A stretch of DNA of 64,000 nt from Marisa cornuarietis (lineage: Eukaryota; Mollusca; Gastropoda; Architaenioglossa; Ampullariidae), in assembly GCA_004794655.1 (NCBI GenBank), contig SMMW01000645.1, forward strand, positions 166,501 to 230,500, in the 5' to 3' direction. Below are positions 1 through 11,000 of this stretch, piece by piece; the first letter of the stretch is position 1, and every line of letters starts with the position of its first letter. The notes under the pieces are model-generated. The model saw only the letters and a program-made list of their open reading frames with translations. It ran no database searches and was not told the origin of the DNA. A program made the translations under genes and the position numbers.

Positions 1-1260
1 TGTCTATCGAGTGTCATGTCATCAGTGACAATAAATCCCAGATTCCTAACGGATGACGTGAAGGTGATGTTGCTGTCGCCCACCTTGATGTGATTGGGCA
101 GACTGACGAGTGAAGGTTGATGTCTTCTTCTATGGCACAAGAGGGCTTCCGTTTTATCATCATTTAGTTTAAGCTTGTTTTTTACCATCCAGCCCTTGAC
201 ATCGCTGATACAAGCTTCTCTAGAGCTAATAGCAGAGTGAGACTCAGCCGGCGGAGTGGAACAGTAAAGCTGCGTGTCATCAGCATAGGATTGATGAGAA
301 ACCTGGTGAGACTGGATCCACGATGAAAGGGGCTTAGTATACAGGATGAACAGAACTGGGCCAAGTACTGAGCCTTGGGGAACACCACAGAAAAGTGAAG
401 CAGGGCGAGATGTCTGACCATCAACTGACACAGTCTGGGTCCTATCAGTGAGTTAGGAGTTGAACCATGAGAGCGCAGGTCCAGAAATCCCGTAGAGGGT
501 GTGGAGTCTGTGAAGAAGCAGAGAGTGGTCTATAGTGTCAAATGCAGCAGACAGGTCCAGTAGGGTTAATGGAGAGACATCACCCCTGTCAAGACAGATA
601 ATATGTCTGTTGTTACTTTAATAAGAGTGGTCTCGGTGCTGTGGAAAGGTCTATACGCCGACTGAGCTTGTGGGATAAGATGGTGCTCTTGTAAGTATGC
701 CCAGAGCTGTGTCAAAACTATTTTCTCTATGATCTTAGAGAGAAAAGACAAGTTGGAAACTGGACGGTAGTTGTTCAGGACATTGACGTCAAGCGTGGAT
801 TTCTTTAGAAGTGGCCTCACCACCGCATTTTTGAACAAAGATGGGAAAACACCTGACGACAGGCTGACATTTACAATATTAGTGATGGTAGGAAGTAGAG
901 TATCTAGGCACTCGAGCAGAAGGCTTGTGGGCATCGGATCTAACTCGCAAGTTGTTGGTTTAGCTTTTAGAATAACCGCTTTCACATCGGTCTCAGAGAC
1001 TGGTAGAAACTTGGTCATGGAGCATTCTGGGAGGGCATCACAGGAGATGGTGTCAAGCACCGACACAGAGTCCAAAGATGATCGAATGTCCGATATCTTG
1101 CTGGTGAAATAATCACTAAAAACTTGCGGCAGCAGTGAAGCAGGGTAGGCAGTAGGCAGTGGTGTTGCTGTCTTAGATCCAGTCATTTGAGAGCAGATGG
1201 CAAAGAGCTTTTTGGAGGAGGTGCAGTTAATTATTTGGCCCTGAAGATATGATGCTTTAG
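1..1260 (-). mobile_element. CR1/L2-like non-LTR retrotransposon fragment
   Basis: The minus strand encodes a broken reverse transcriptase. 1186-566 gives MTGSKTATPLPTAYP and onward, with NNYRPVSNLSFLSKIIEK and AQSAYRPFHSTETTL (fingers and palm). Farther on, other frames carry GVPQGSVLGP-like and YADDTQLYC (catalytic YADD near 270), then thumb sequence to the window edge. At least two frameshifts. It sits in intron 2 of paralog C and is absent from the matching intron of B. Clade by motif resemblance only. Confidence 0.8.
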
Positions 1261-1802
1261 CCGCATAAATGCATTTTGCAACGCTTCACTTTGCGGCAAT
1301 ATAAATATATACGTTTGCCTGATCACAGCCATATTTTAAGTTGTCAAGTAGAATTTGGTGACGTTTAGGAGAATTGATCATGTGATGCGCTTATCTGAAT
1401 CCCGACTAAATAAATGTACTCCTACAGAACACAGGAAAAGACGACTCGTTACCCGTAAAAAGCATCGGAGTATATGGTACCAATAACTGTTAATGCTTCG
1501 TACATGATAAACCATTTACCATATCTATCAATACCCATCTAGTAAGCGTAGTTTTTGTCCCTGCCTGTTGCATCATCTCCTTAAGGCAGAGATGATATCT
1601 CTTTATCATTGTGAATGCAAATTAAGGCAGTTTGTCATTTAATATTGTAAATAGTCTTTCATTCATACAGTAACAATAATTAAATGGCACATTAAGTTGA
1701 TTGGGGTAATAAAGTTACAACAATCTTAGCGTTTACGGCGGTGATGATGATGGCATGTTTATTTGCATTCTAAACTAGCACATTCAGTAAGATAAATGAT
1801 GC
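1261..1802. other. Intron 2 of paralog C, no feature seen
   Basis: AT-rich sequence. The part from about 1690 aligns loosely with intron 2 of paralog B near 42000. Nothing else recognised. Confidence 0.5.
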
Positions 1803-1828
1803 ATTGCGCGCGCGCGCGCGCGCACACA

Positions 1829-1870
<42 letters not shown>
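1803..1870. repeat. (CG)n/(CA)n microsatellite
   Basis: GC dinucleotide run followed by CA repeats in intron 2 of paralog C. A pure CA repeat sits at the matching place in paralog B (42137-42192). Confidence 0.9.
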
Positions 1871-1934
1871 AGAGAGAGAGCGAAATTATGCACAGACCAG
1901 GAAAATCACAATATTAGATTAAGTGATATGTTAC

Positions 1935-2026
1935 CGGCAAGTTGAGAAAAACATTGAAGTAGTCCACAAATAAGCGGTCGTGGAGATGCTTGGCTAGAAA
2001 CTCCTCCGTCTTTCTCAAATTCTCTT
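1935..2026 (-). CDS. RGS22: Paralog C exon 2
   Basis: Acceptor TCTGCTTCAG, donor GTAACA, 92 nt. Encodes EENLRKTEEFLAKHLHDRLF and VDYFNVFLNLP, identical to exon 2 of paralog B. Confidence 0.85.
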
Positions 2027-3166
2027 CTGAAGCAGATAGGATTAAGACCCACTATTCTTCAACAGAGGGGTTCAGTCCGTTCATTTTTGTTTCCATCGTA
2101 AAGACATGTTCCATGTCATAGTAGAATTCAAATTATTAATCAAAAGTTTAGTAGGCAAAAGCGTTTGTGCTACTTTGCTGCACACAACTGTAAGAAGGGC
2201 TGTAAGGGCACAAGCAGACGACTCCTTGAAAAGTAAAAATAGTCCCTTCGAACAAAGATGGTCGTCAAGGGAAACTGACACGTAAGGCAAAATGCTTCAG
2301 TGACATACTTGAAGAAAGAAATGTTTAAATAAGGATGCTTAAAGATTATCTATGAACTTTTGTTGATAATATTTCCTTACCTGGAGGACTAGCACAACAT
2401 AGCTACTTTCTATTACCGCGCTATTTCTTTGAGAAATAACTGACATGCCATCTTGCGCCTTGTTTATGTAACAATGCGCGCTCTTGTACTAGTTTTAGTC
2501 AATTCATCACTTTCACCCACAGAATTGTTGAGTGTACGCAATTTTCCGGGATTCTGGAATAATTTGAGTTATTCTCTAAAATCAAGTTATTTACAAGGGA
2601 TATCAATCCAAACTAAATTAATAGAACATAACTTTCGAAGCAATTACAACTTCTACAAAGTGAAGAACCACAAATTTTTTCTCGGTCTCCCAATCAGCTT
2701 CTGCCCCTCATTCACTCTTTCAAGGCTTTTAAAGAGTGAAACGAGCGCTGCTTTGTTTTAGAATCACGACATAAGCGTTAAGTGTGGTAAATCCTGCCAG
2801 TTTCTTCATTACTCAAAAAATGAAGCTCTACAGGCATAAGAGAGTTGGTGTCTTTGCCTAAAAAAATAATTTCCAGCATATTTTACCGGCTAAAGAAGAA
2901 CTTCTACCGTTTTCCTGTCACACACACACACACACACACACACACGCTTAAATATTTTATAAATTGGCATGACGAGGGATGAGACACAAGTTCAAACTGA
3001 CTAGTGTCCTTTTGTCTCTCACTCAAGATATAGCTTGTATTATAGGACTTCCATACAGAAACACTTCAATATATATATATATATATATCAAGTCTTAAAT
3101 ATTAGGAAGAATGTCTACTTTACCTCGCTTCATTGATCTGCTCAAAGGGTTGCCAGAGTCAGACAT
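1935..3166 (-). CDS. RGS22: Paralog C: RGS22-like gene, first two coding exons only
   Basis: Start of a third array member that continues off the left edge. Exon 1 starts at an ATG at 3164-3166 and encodes MSDSGNPLSRSMKR, next to MSGSGNPLSRSRER in paralog B. Exon 2 has the same length (92 nt) and the same residues as in B, including DRLFVDYFNVFLNLP. The next exon would lie 3' of a CR1/L2-like fragment inserted in intron 2 (1-1260). Whether the rest of the gene is intact cannot be judged from this window. Confidence 0.8.
3124..3166 (-). CDS. RGS22: Paralog C exon 1
   Basis: ATG at 3164-3166, 14 codons plus one base, donor GTAAAG. Encodes MSDSGNPLSRSMKR. Context before ATG is CAACC. Confidence 0.8.
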
Positions 3167-3350
3167 GGTTGAGCGGAAGGCTTAAAGACAACAGGTTCAA
3201 ACACCTTTACATCTGACGACAGGAGGAAGTGAAATAAATGTCAACACGGTAACGACTGATGTCATAAACACAAATGACGTGCACACTACGTAATAATAAT
3301 AAAATATATAGTTCAGGGTCAGAAACATAACGTGCTAAAGGTCAACTTTT
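3167..3350 (-). promoter_or_regulatory. Conserved 5' flank of paralog C with CRE-like sites
   Basis: Counterpart of 43124-43320. It retains the TGACATCA and ACGTCA elements and the surrounding bases, while sequence farther upstream is replaced by a THAP-type element. Confidence 0.4.
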
Positions 3351-3594
3351 TCTTCACATGCAGTCAGAAGGATTTAATTTAGTTTAATTTGTGCACATGT
3401 AACGCGCACCATCGCGACCAAGATAAGTCTCACTCTCTGTGCTGACCAGGAAGATAAAAGGAAGACAGTTGAACGTTAAATACCAATAGGCACACTGAGC
3501 AAATATGGTGTGCAGTCTTGCCGTTACATGGAATTTTCGATATATCAATAAAGTTCTACATCTAAACATATCTTAAAGTTATTATGACCCTACA

Positions 3595-5060
3595 AGGAGC
3601 TTTAAAGCTCATCCAGTGCGCAGCGAAAATTGTTAGAAATAGAGCATACAGTGTCACAAAAACATATTCCGGTAGTATTTTATAACAAAAAGGCACTAGA
3701 GATTTTATACAATTATTTTTCTCCTCGACACTCAGATGGAGTTAATTTGTACTCATTTAGGAAATCCTAAAGATAATGACAGCAAACGCCTTAACTTTCT
3801 TCAGAGATCTGGATGTACAGATCAGATCTCTGCTTTGTTCAAACTTGCCGTGCGAACTTCATCCCCACATCGCACTCAAGAATTTGCTCAAAACATTTCA
3901 AAAGCGATTGTTATCAAGTCACTTACAAAGTACAAGCAAGTCCAGATCTTCCTACAGCAGTGCTTACTAGACAAAAGCACGAGCTGTTAAAACCAACTAC
4001 GACTGCTGGTAAAAAGCTGAGACAAAGATCAAGCACCAGATATGCATTGTCGCGTGTCAGGCATCTTTCTTTGTCTGTGTTTCTCTTATTACAAGGGAGG
4101 CGATCAGCAGAAGAAACCGTACAGCAGACGGCATTTGACGTCATTTTCCAGGATATTTTTTTTATCCGTTCGTGAGAAGGTCGAGACCGTTTTCGCTGAC
4201 TCGCGCGCCGCGTGACGTCATTCCCGTGCTACGTCACACGTCGTCGGCTTAAAGGCTGTGCGAGTTACTTGAGGGCTGTGTAAGTTCCTTGAGGGCCCTG
4301 TGAATTACTTGAGATCTGTGTGAATTACTTGAGATCTGTGTGAGTTACTTGAGGGCTGTGTGAGTTACATGGGGCCTATGTGAGCTGCAATGGGGACTCG
4401 CTGTTTATTGTCTCCTCCAAACCTTGTTCAAAGGTATTGCGAGAAAACCTTGATGAAAATAGTGTGGGGTGGTGAAATGGACGCTGGCGATTGGTTCCAG
4501 CCCCTGGGAGACAATGTAGCGAACCCCAGAGCGTAGCGTCCATCAGGCCACTCTTCTTGAGACTTTGAGTGGAGTCGGTCGAGCTAAGGCGATGTGTGAC
4601 CGTGATTGCTGCCAATTAAGTTTTGATCTGGAGAAGATTTACAAGCCAGTCTGTTGAGTTAATTTGGTTTGGACCTTTTAATTATTTTGTTCACCTCAGT
4701 CGAAGCTTGTAAATAAAGTTTAAATCTTTAGGGCTGTATTCGAAAATCAGTCATCTTATTTTCTGGGCAAAAAAAAAAAAATCACTTCTTGGACACGAGA
4801 ACTTGAGCGATGTTTCTTCATTTGACTTGAAGACATGCACATATTTCTTTAACTGAGCCACACTCACTGTTACAGTTACTACTGGCGTGTAAGAGAACTC
4901 TTCAGTATAGGAGAGCAATTTTCTCCTCCTTTCCTAGTGGCAGATGAGAACTTAGATGTTTGAAGGCATAAGTAGAATTATGTTCTCATATTTTTTTGGA
5001 ATTATTATTTTAAATGAACTTAACCCGACCATAAAGAAAAAATGCTGCACTCTGCATCTC
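3595..5060 (+). mobile_element. Dispersed element carrying a broken THAP-type zinc-finger domain
   Basis: Aligns in segments with 56150-54940 on the opposite strand, so it is a dispersed repeat. The plus strand near 3850-3960 encodes RANFIPTSHSRICSKHFKSD, the characteristic second half of a THAP (C2CH) DNA-binding domain with its Cys-x2-His pair, followed by LLKPTTTAGKKLRQRSSTRY. Upstream, frames are broken (SPRHSDG, FLQRSGC). THAP domains occur in P-element-type transposases and in host genes; which source this is cannot be decided. The later part (4730-5060) is the best-conserved non-coding match. Confidence 0.55.
4248..4392. repeat. Minisatellite, about 20 bp x 7
   Basis: Degenerate tandem copies of GCTGTGTGAGTTACTTGAGG inside the THAP-type element. 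This block is not seen in the inverted copy near 55 kb. Confidence 0.8.
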
Positions 5061-5989
5061 CTTTAATTTTTCAAATAGGGCATCGATGAGGAAAAGAGGT
5101 GTGAAGCTGTCTTTTCTGTGTCGGTTGTCAAACTAGTCGGGCAATGATCACTTGCAGTCAAAGGAACAAAAAGTAAAGGTCGTCCCATGACCGAGGAGTC
5201 AAAAACAAGTAAGTTGCTAACTTATCTCGGGGTCAGCTTTTATGTCTATGTAAACTCCATCTCTGGCTCAGTTGAGGAAAGTGCGCTGCATCACTCGAGT
5301 TCGAACACCCTCAATCTAACCAGTAGCTTAATTGCTCTCAAAGGGAGAAAACTTGCAAAGCAATTTTTTCCAGAATCCTCTGCTTTGGCTTCCTTCCCTT
5401 TGTCAAAGATCTCTTTTTTTTCTCTGCGTGTGTGCATACTAACTGAAACGTGAAAGATGCGTATTATCTATGTATTGTCTATTATTATTATTATACGTGT
5501 AGCAGTTGGACTTTCCTATTATTGTTATATTAGATTGAAAAGTTTTCGGTTTTTAAAATTCTTATTTTTGTGTTTAAATTATTTTTAAATGAACAGTAAC
5601 TGTTGGCCTTTAAAGTTCCATTTGATTCAGAAGCAAGTATTTAGCTGATGGTAACGAAACAAGCAAGTATAATAGTAATAAATCGCGTGATGTAAATAGC
5701 GCATACTCACGTGCTCTTAACGCTTGAGACAACACTTTTGCCATGAGATAGCCTTAGTTGTTGACTTGGCATAAAACAACAACTAACTAACTAACTTGAG
5801 ACAAGAATGATAAGGACAACATACGAGGGACAGAAGTATAAGCAACAGTATTTATGACTGATACCAGATTACTAATAAAAGACATAAAGAAAACGCAAAG
5901 AAGAATCGGGTAACAAGAACTAATGGTACCGTGATTTTGCAGAGAAAGACGAGTAAGGAAGTTAGAAGATAAGCTAACATTGAGTTAAG

Positions 5990-6310
5990 AGTAATGCTCA
6001 AGGAACGATCAAGCAAAAATCCTGTGACCATATGTTGTTGTTGTTCTGGTGACAGGAACAGTGAGGATACGGTCATCCGACGAAGAGCGTAGTTGTCTGA
6101 CCGGATCGTAAGGGATTAGAAGTTCAGAGAAATAATCAGGACAGGAGCGTGCAAAGAAATTAAAACACAGCACAGACAGTTTGTACTGGATGCGAGAACG
6201 GATGGGTAGCCAGTGTGGAAAACGAAGGAGAGGAATGACATGGTCCCGCTTCCTGGCTATAAGCACCAGACGTGCAGCGGAGTTCTGTACTTTCTGGAGT
6301 TTCTAAAGAA
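5990..6310 (-). mobile_element. CR1-like LINE 3' fragment
   Basis: The minus strand from 6266 encodes LIARKRDHVIPLLRFPHWLP, IRSRIQYKLSVLCFNFFA and SELLIPYDPVRQLRSSSDDR, the conserved C-terminal tail of CR1/L2-type ORF2 proteins (HWLPI..RI.YK). Severely 5' truncated and located in the B-C spacer. Confidence 0.75.
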
Positions 6311-6720
6311 AATATGCAGGGCAGCCGGCAAGCAAGGAGTTGCAGCAATCAAGTCGAGAAGAACAAACACACAGACGAGTGTTGGTAGCGCGCGTAGAGA
6401 GAATATGACGGATGGCACTGATCTTGCGTATAACAAAACTTCCTTTCTGTTAACAGTCACACCATATGATAAAGGCTAAACAAAAAGCGAATCGCATTTA
6501 TTTTGTCACCTTTTTATGGAGTATACATTGTCTTGTACATACATATTCAAAACTATTCAAACTATAAAACTTTTAAAATGTAAAAATATGGATGTATCGA
6601 GAAACACCTATACCAAAAGTATAAGGGGTGGTCGTCATAGTAATATAAAGGGGTAATATAAAGTATAATATAAAGTATATATAAAGAATTCAAAAAATGA
6701 AAAACCTAAAAATGCATGAA

Positions 6721-6998
6721 AGAAAACTGATACCCAATACACTTCACCGGGTTGTGCAAATGACCGGGTAGTCCAGCAAAAGCACAGGGAAAGCTAAACA
6801 GGACAACCGCTGCTATCCTGACAGTCCTGTTCGTCGTGGTTTATCTATAGAGTTAAAATACTCGTCCTGCGCTGCTTGTTGTAGTCTAGTACCTAACGCT
6901 CAACAGATCTCTGTGCAGAGGCTGCCACTGATCACAATAATGTCGATCTTGAATAACAACATGACTGCTTTCCACCACGTCAACAGACACCAGAAATG
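6721..6998. other. Highly conserved spacer block (B-C copy)
   Basis: Non-coding block about 0.7-1 kb downstream of the paralog B stop, nearly identical to 44976-45256 behind paralog A. The central ~170 bases differ by one substitution and one 4-base indel by eye, far less than neighbouring spacer. No RNA fold or open frame was recognised. Confidence 0.6.
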
Positions 6999-7383
6999 TT
7001 GGAAAAGGCACGAACCGCTGTTGCCTGGCAGCTGGAGGATAAATATTATTTATATGTCAGCGAAAAAGGAAGGCGTTAACAGATTTTTATATAAAGATAA
7101 AAGTGGTAGTTCAAACATTCTAAATATCTTGCACAGAAATGCATCTGATGATTTAGCACAGTTGCGTCCATTCTAAATTTTATAAATGCATCTACTATTC
7201 GTTTTTGAAGAGGATCCTGCTAATACTGGAGGTAATAGTTGACTAGTGTCTGCTTCATGGTTTGTTAAGCCCTATACAATCCTCAGAAATGCCACCTTCG
7301 TTCATCTTCCTCATTCCATCACTCTTTGAAATTGGGCTACAAGCGTAGATGAATTCTGAGAATCATCTGCTATGTAGCTCACT

Positions 7384-7385
<2 letters not shown>

Positions 7386-7442
<57 letters not shown>
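7386..7442. repeat. (CA)n microsatellite
   Basis: About 28 CA units in the B-C spacer. The matching spacer at 45646-45683 carries a shorter run. Confidence 0.9.
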
Positions 7443-7446
<4 letters not shown>

Positions 7447-7716
7447 GCCAAAGCCCTCGCTGGAGTACACGCACACAGAAATGAACACGAGCGCGCGCAT
7501 GTACACACGCTCTCTCGCGCCCACAAGTCAATCACTTGCTCTTGCGCTATTATTGTTTAAGCCGGGTATTCAGGCAACAATAATAACGTTTAACAGACTT
7601 AACAGACCTAACTTTCAACCACGTCATCTTCTCTAAGAGAGCGAACCCACGAACAATTTTGCAGATATTGACATGTCAGTGTTTGAGACTGCCTTGCTCA
7701 TAGATAGGTAAAGGTC

Positions 7717-7722
7717 TTTATT
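7717..7722 (-). terminator. Poly(A) signal of paralog B
   Basis: AATAAA on the minus strand, about 140 nt after the stop codon and conserved at the same distance in paralog A. Predicts a short 3' UTR. Confidence 0.6.
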
Positions 7723-7859
7723 TCTCATATGAAATATGAATGATAGAAAGCGTAGAGGAGATAGTAGGTGGCTGGAAGAAAGGTATATGGACTGAAAAGC
7801 ACACATAGCCGTAAGTAGTGACAGACCAAAATACCTGACAGCGATTGTTATCCTAACAG

Positions 7860-8042
7860 TCAAAGGGATCCTCGTCGGCTTTCATACAGTAGAATGATCA
7901 TTTTGCTGACCTGCTCGGCACAATCGCCCTTGAAGGCCCTCTTGCCAGGTCCCCACACAGACTGACTGTCTTGCAGCAGAAGATAGCCATCCAGTGTTGG
8001 AAGACTCCGACTCAGAAAGACGGGGCTCAGCAGCTGTAACTC
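7860..8042 (-). CDS. RGS22: Paralog B exon 25, terminal coding exon
   Basis: Acceptor TTCGGTTTCAG, 60 codons and a TGA at 7860-7862. Encodes ELQLLSPVFLSRSLPTLDGY and ends LLYESRRGSL. Differs from 46118-46300 of paralog A at a single base by eye. Confidence 0.85.
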   Translation of the reverse strand, partial: ELQLLSPVFLSRSLPTLDGYLLLQDSQSVWGPGKRAFKGDCAEQVSKMIILLYESRRGSL

Positions 8043-11000
8043 CTGAAACCGAAAAGCGATTGTCAGTGAGAAGTACAGTGTCAGAGAGTAAATGTAGACA
8101 TGCGCAGTTACGTGTTTGTGCCACTTTCTCACTTTGTTCTTAATTAGTCCTTTCAAATTATATTTTCAAGTTTTCTCATAAATACCGCATGCAGTCTCAA
8201 CAGTTTTCATTATTAGTATAACTGCGAGGAAAGTCAGTCCACTTTTGCACAGTGCTTGACATTTCACAGTATTTTCAGCGTCGTTTTCTTGTTTTTCTTT
8301 TCTTTCCTCTCTTTTCTTGTGCCGAATCAGTATACATTAACAGCTTTAAATAGCGTACCAAGCAAATTTAAGTAAACTATTAAATTCTTTGACGTGTCTA
8401 CCAATAAACCTTTTTCTAAAAACAAAATGAATAAATATTTGCTTAGGTTTATGCTCAATAGCATCTGAGAAAGGAAGATCTTAAATCTGTTTTTTCTTAT
8501 AAGCGCATATAGTATGATATGTTATAGGAAACAGTCTAATAAACTTTGTCTACCTACCTCAGACTGATCGGAAACACATGTGAAAGTAGAATTAGCTGCT
8601 TGCATCTCGTGTTCTTGTTTTCCATGTTGTCTCATCTTTGTTTGCAATGTTTTCGTATTTCTGTCCGCTTGTTTTGTAAACTTCTGGCTGCTATCATTAT
8701 CCGTCTGCTTGTCACCTTCCCAAAACTTTGGTTGGTGTGTGTTCTGAGTTTGTTGTCTATCACTCCTCTGGTTCGATCTTTGATCTTCCTGTGCCGAAAT
8801 GTCCTTTTCTTCTTCTTCTGCCTTTTCGCCACCCATGTGTCCACTTGTCATTTCTTTTGGTTCTAAACATACGTTTAGCTCGCTGTAAGTTTCTCCTTTC
8901 TGTTTTGACTCTGGCTTCGGTTGATGCTTTTGTCCTTTCTCTTCGATGACGACGACACAATCTTGATCCTGTGGAAAATTGTTGCATGAGTTCTGTACCT
9001 TTACTCTTCTGGTATTAAATTCGCTCCTTCTTTCTCTGCAATCGGGCGTTTTCGCAAAGACAGGAAGTTCCACGTGAGATTCGATCGTGTCAGAGTTTCT
9101 GGACAAGACCTTTGGTCTATCACTTTTTCTCGGTTCCTGATACTGAGTCTCACAAAAGACATTGTATCTTTTCTGGTCTTTTTTCAAGTTTGTTGCAACA
9201 GAATCTTTAGAAGAATTGTTTATATTTCCGTTTATTACTGGCAATATGTCGGCTGCCAGTTTGCTTAGTCTCCTGTGTTCTGCATCGTTGATAAGAAGGC
9301 GAATACCACGAGAAATAGTAAATTTCAGCAAAGATCCTGTAAATTAAAAAAAAAAAATGTTAATTCTAACACGTGTTGTTCTTCTCCAAATAAACGACAT
9401 GCAAAGCAAAGTACAAGACGAAGAATATTTGATAAACATTTGTGATGCAAATATACATACATGCAACAATCTGACTCATCTCAAAGGGGTCCCAGTTCTA
9501 TCCGTGGTATTTGTATGCTACGGTGCTGTTTATTCTCGTTATAACCATTATCTACTCTCACATGTATACGCACAATTATCAAGTTATCTCTGGCAGTTTT
9601 TATGGTGCGCTTGCACTGCGTGTTCTTCCCACGACTCGGTATCTCCATATCGCGAGTTCACACTTATTATGAAGTGAAGAACTGATCTAGATTTGACCCT
9701 CGTGGTACTGAGGCGACTCTTCCCGTCCGACTGTGTGTCACTGATTCTCCACTCGGTCAGAGAGCGACGACTGCTGCTCCGGCGACACAGACTCCGAGCG
9801 CTGTCACAGTCCAAGGACGTTGCGTGGCTTCTTCGACGACTGCTAGGTTTCCCGACTACACTGGTGTACAGCGCACAGTTGTACGCGCTGGGATGAAAAA
9901 TGTCACGTACGGCCGACAAATAAACATCATCTTGATGCACCGCAATCCTCCCTACTCCTTTGCTTTGAAGTGCGGGACAAAAACCGAGACGTTATCTTCT
10001 TCGAAAACAGCAACTTTTCCTGCCGGCCTTAGTGTCAAACTTCTACATCTCACAGGTAGCCCAAGTTCTGATCGCGTAGTCCTTGAAGTTTTCACGACTA
10101 CAGCTGGCAATCCCGACAAATTATCGATGCTTACTGGTCTACTTAAGCCAAGGTTCTCTAACCCAAACGTCCCAACTTTTTCCCCTCTGCCCTTCTAGCT
10201 CGAGCCTCGGTCTCGATTATATGTCCCTTGGTGTTGGAAGAAATCTGAAGACGTACTGACCACGCCGCAACTCCGCCTGGAAACCCCTCGGGTAACCTGC
10301 CGGTCCCAAGCCCGGATGAAGGAGGAGGGTTGGGCGTGGGGTTAGCAACCCCACCCTGTAAAACAACCCCTGCTACAGAAACTACAACTACAACACTACC
10401 ACAACAAGAGCCTGGACGGGAAGATCCCTCTTTGGAGGGGCCTATGACGCGTGCTGGCGTAAGCCTTCGGGAGTCAGCTCGCCGACCTATTTTCTTACGG
10501 CCAAGGCAAAAACCAGGATAGGGACCTGGAACATCAGAACCCTATACGAGAGAGGGAAATCAGCTCAGGTAGCACAGGAGATGAAGAACTATGGCATCAA
10601 GCTCCTTGGCCTGTGTGAGACCAGATGGAATGGTAGCGGTCAGACCAGACTCTCGTCAGGAGAGACTATCATCTACTCTGGACATGAAGATCCTGACCAT
10701 GACCACTCACAAGGAGTAGCAGTACTGATGACACAGGAGGCTGCAAGGGCACTAATATCATGGGAACCAGTTTCCCCACGACTCGGTTCAACTCCAAAGG
10801 AAGAAAGATCACCATCAGCCAGTGCTATACACCTACCAACGCAGCAAAAGAAGAGGAGAAGGACTTTTACAACTCCCTACAAGCGCTGGTTGATCGTACT
10901 CCAAGACGAGACCTGAAGATCATCATGGGCGACATGAATGCCAAAGTTGGAGATGAAAACACGGACAAAGAACACATAATGGGAAAGCATGGTGTGGGCA

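Noticed and set aside
2453..2761. 102-codon plus-strand open frame
   Set aside because: In intron 1 of paralog C, partly alignable with non-coding intron near 42600 where the frame is not kept.
7311..7636. Open frames made of Thr-His or Cys-Val repeats
   Set aside because: Translations of a CA/GT microsatellite.
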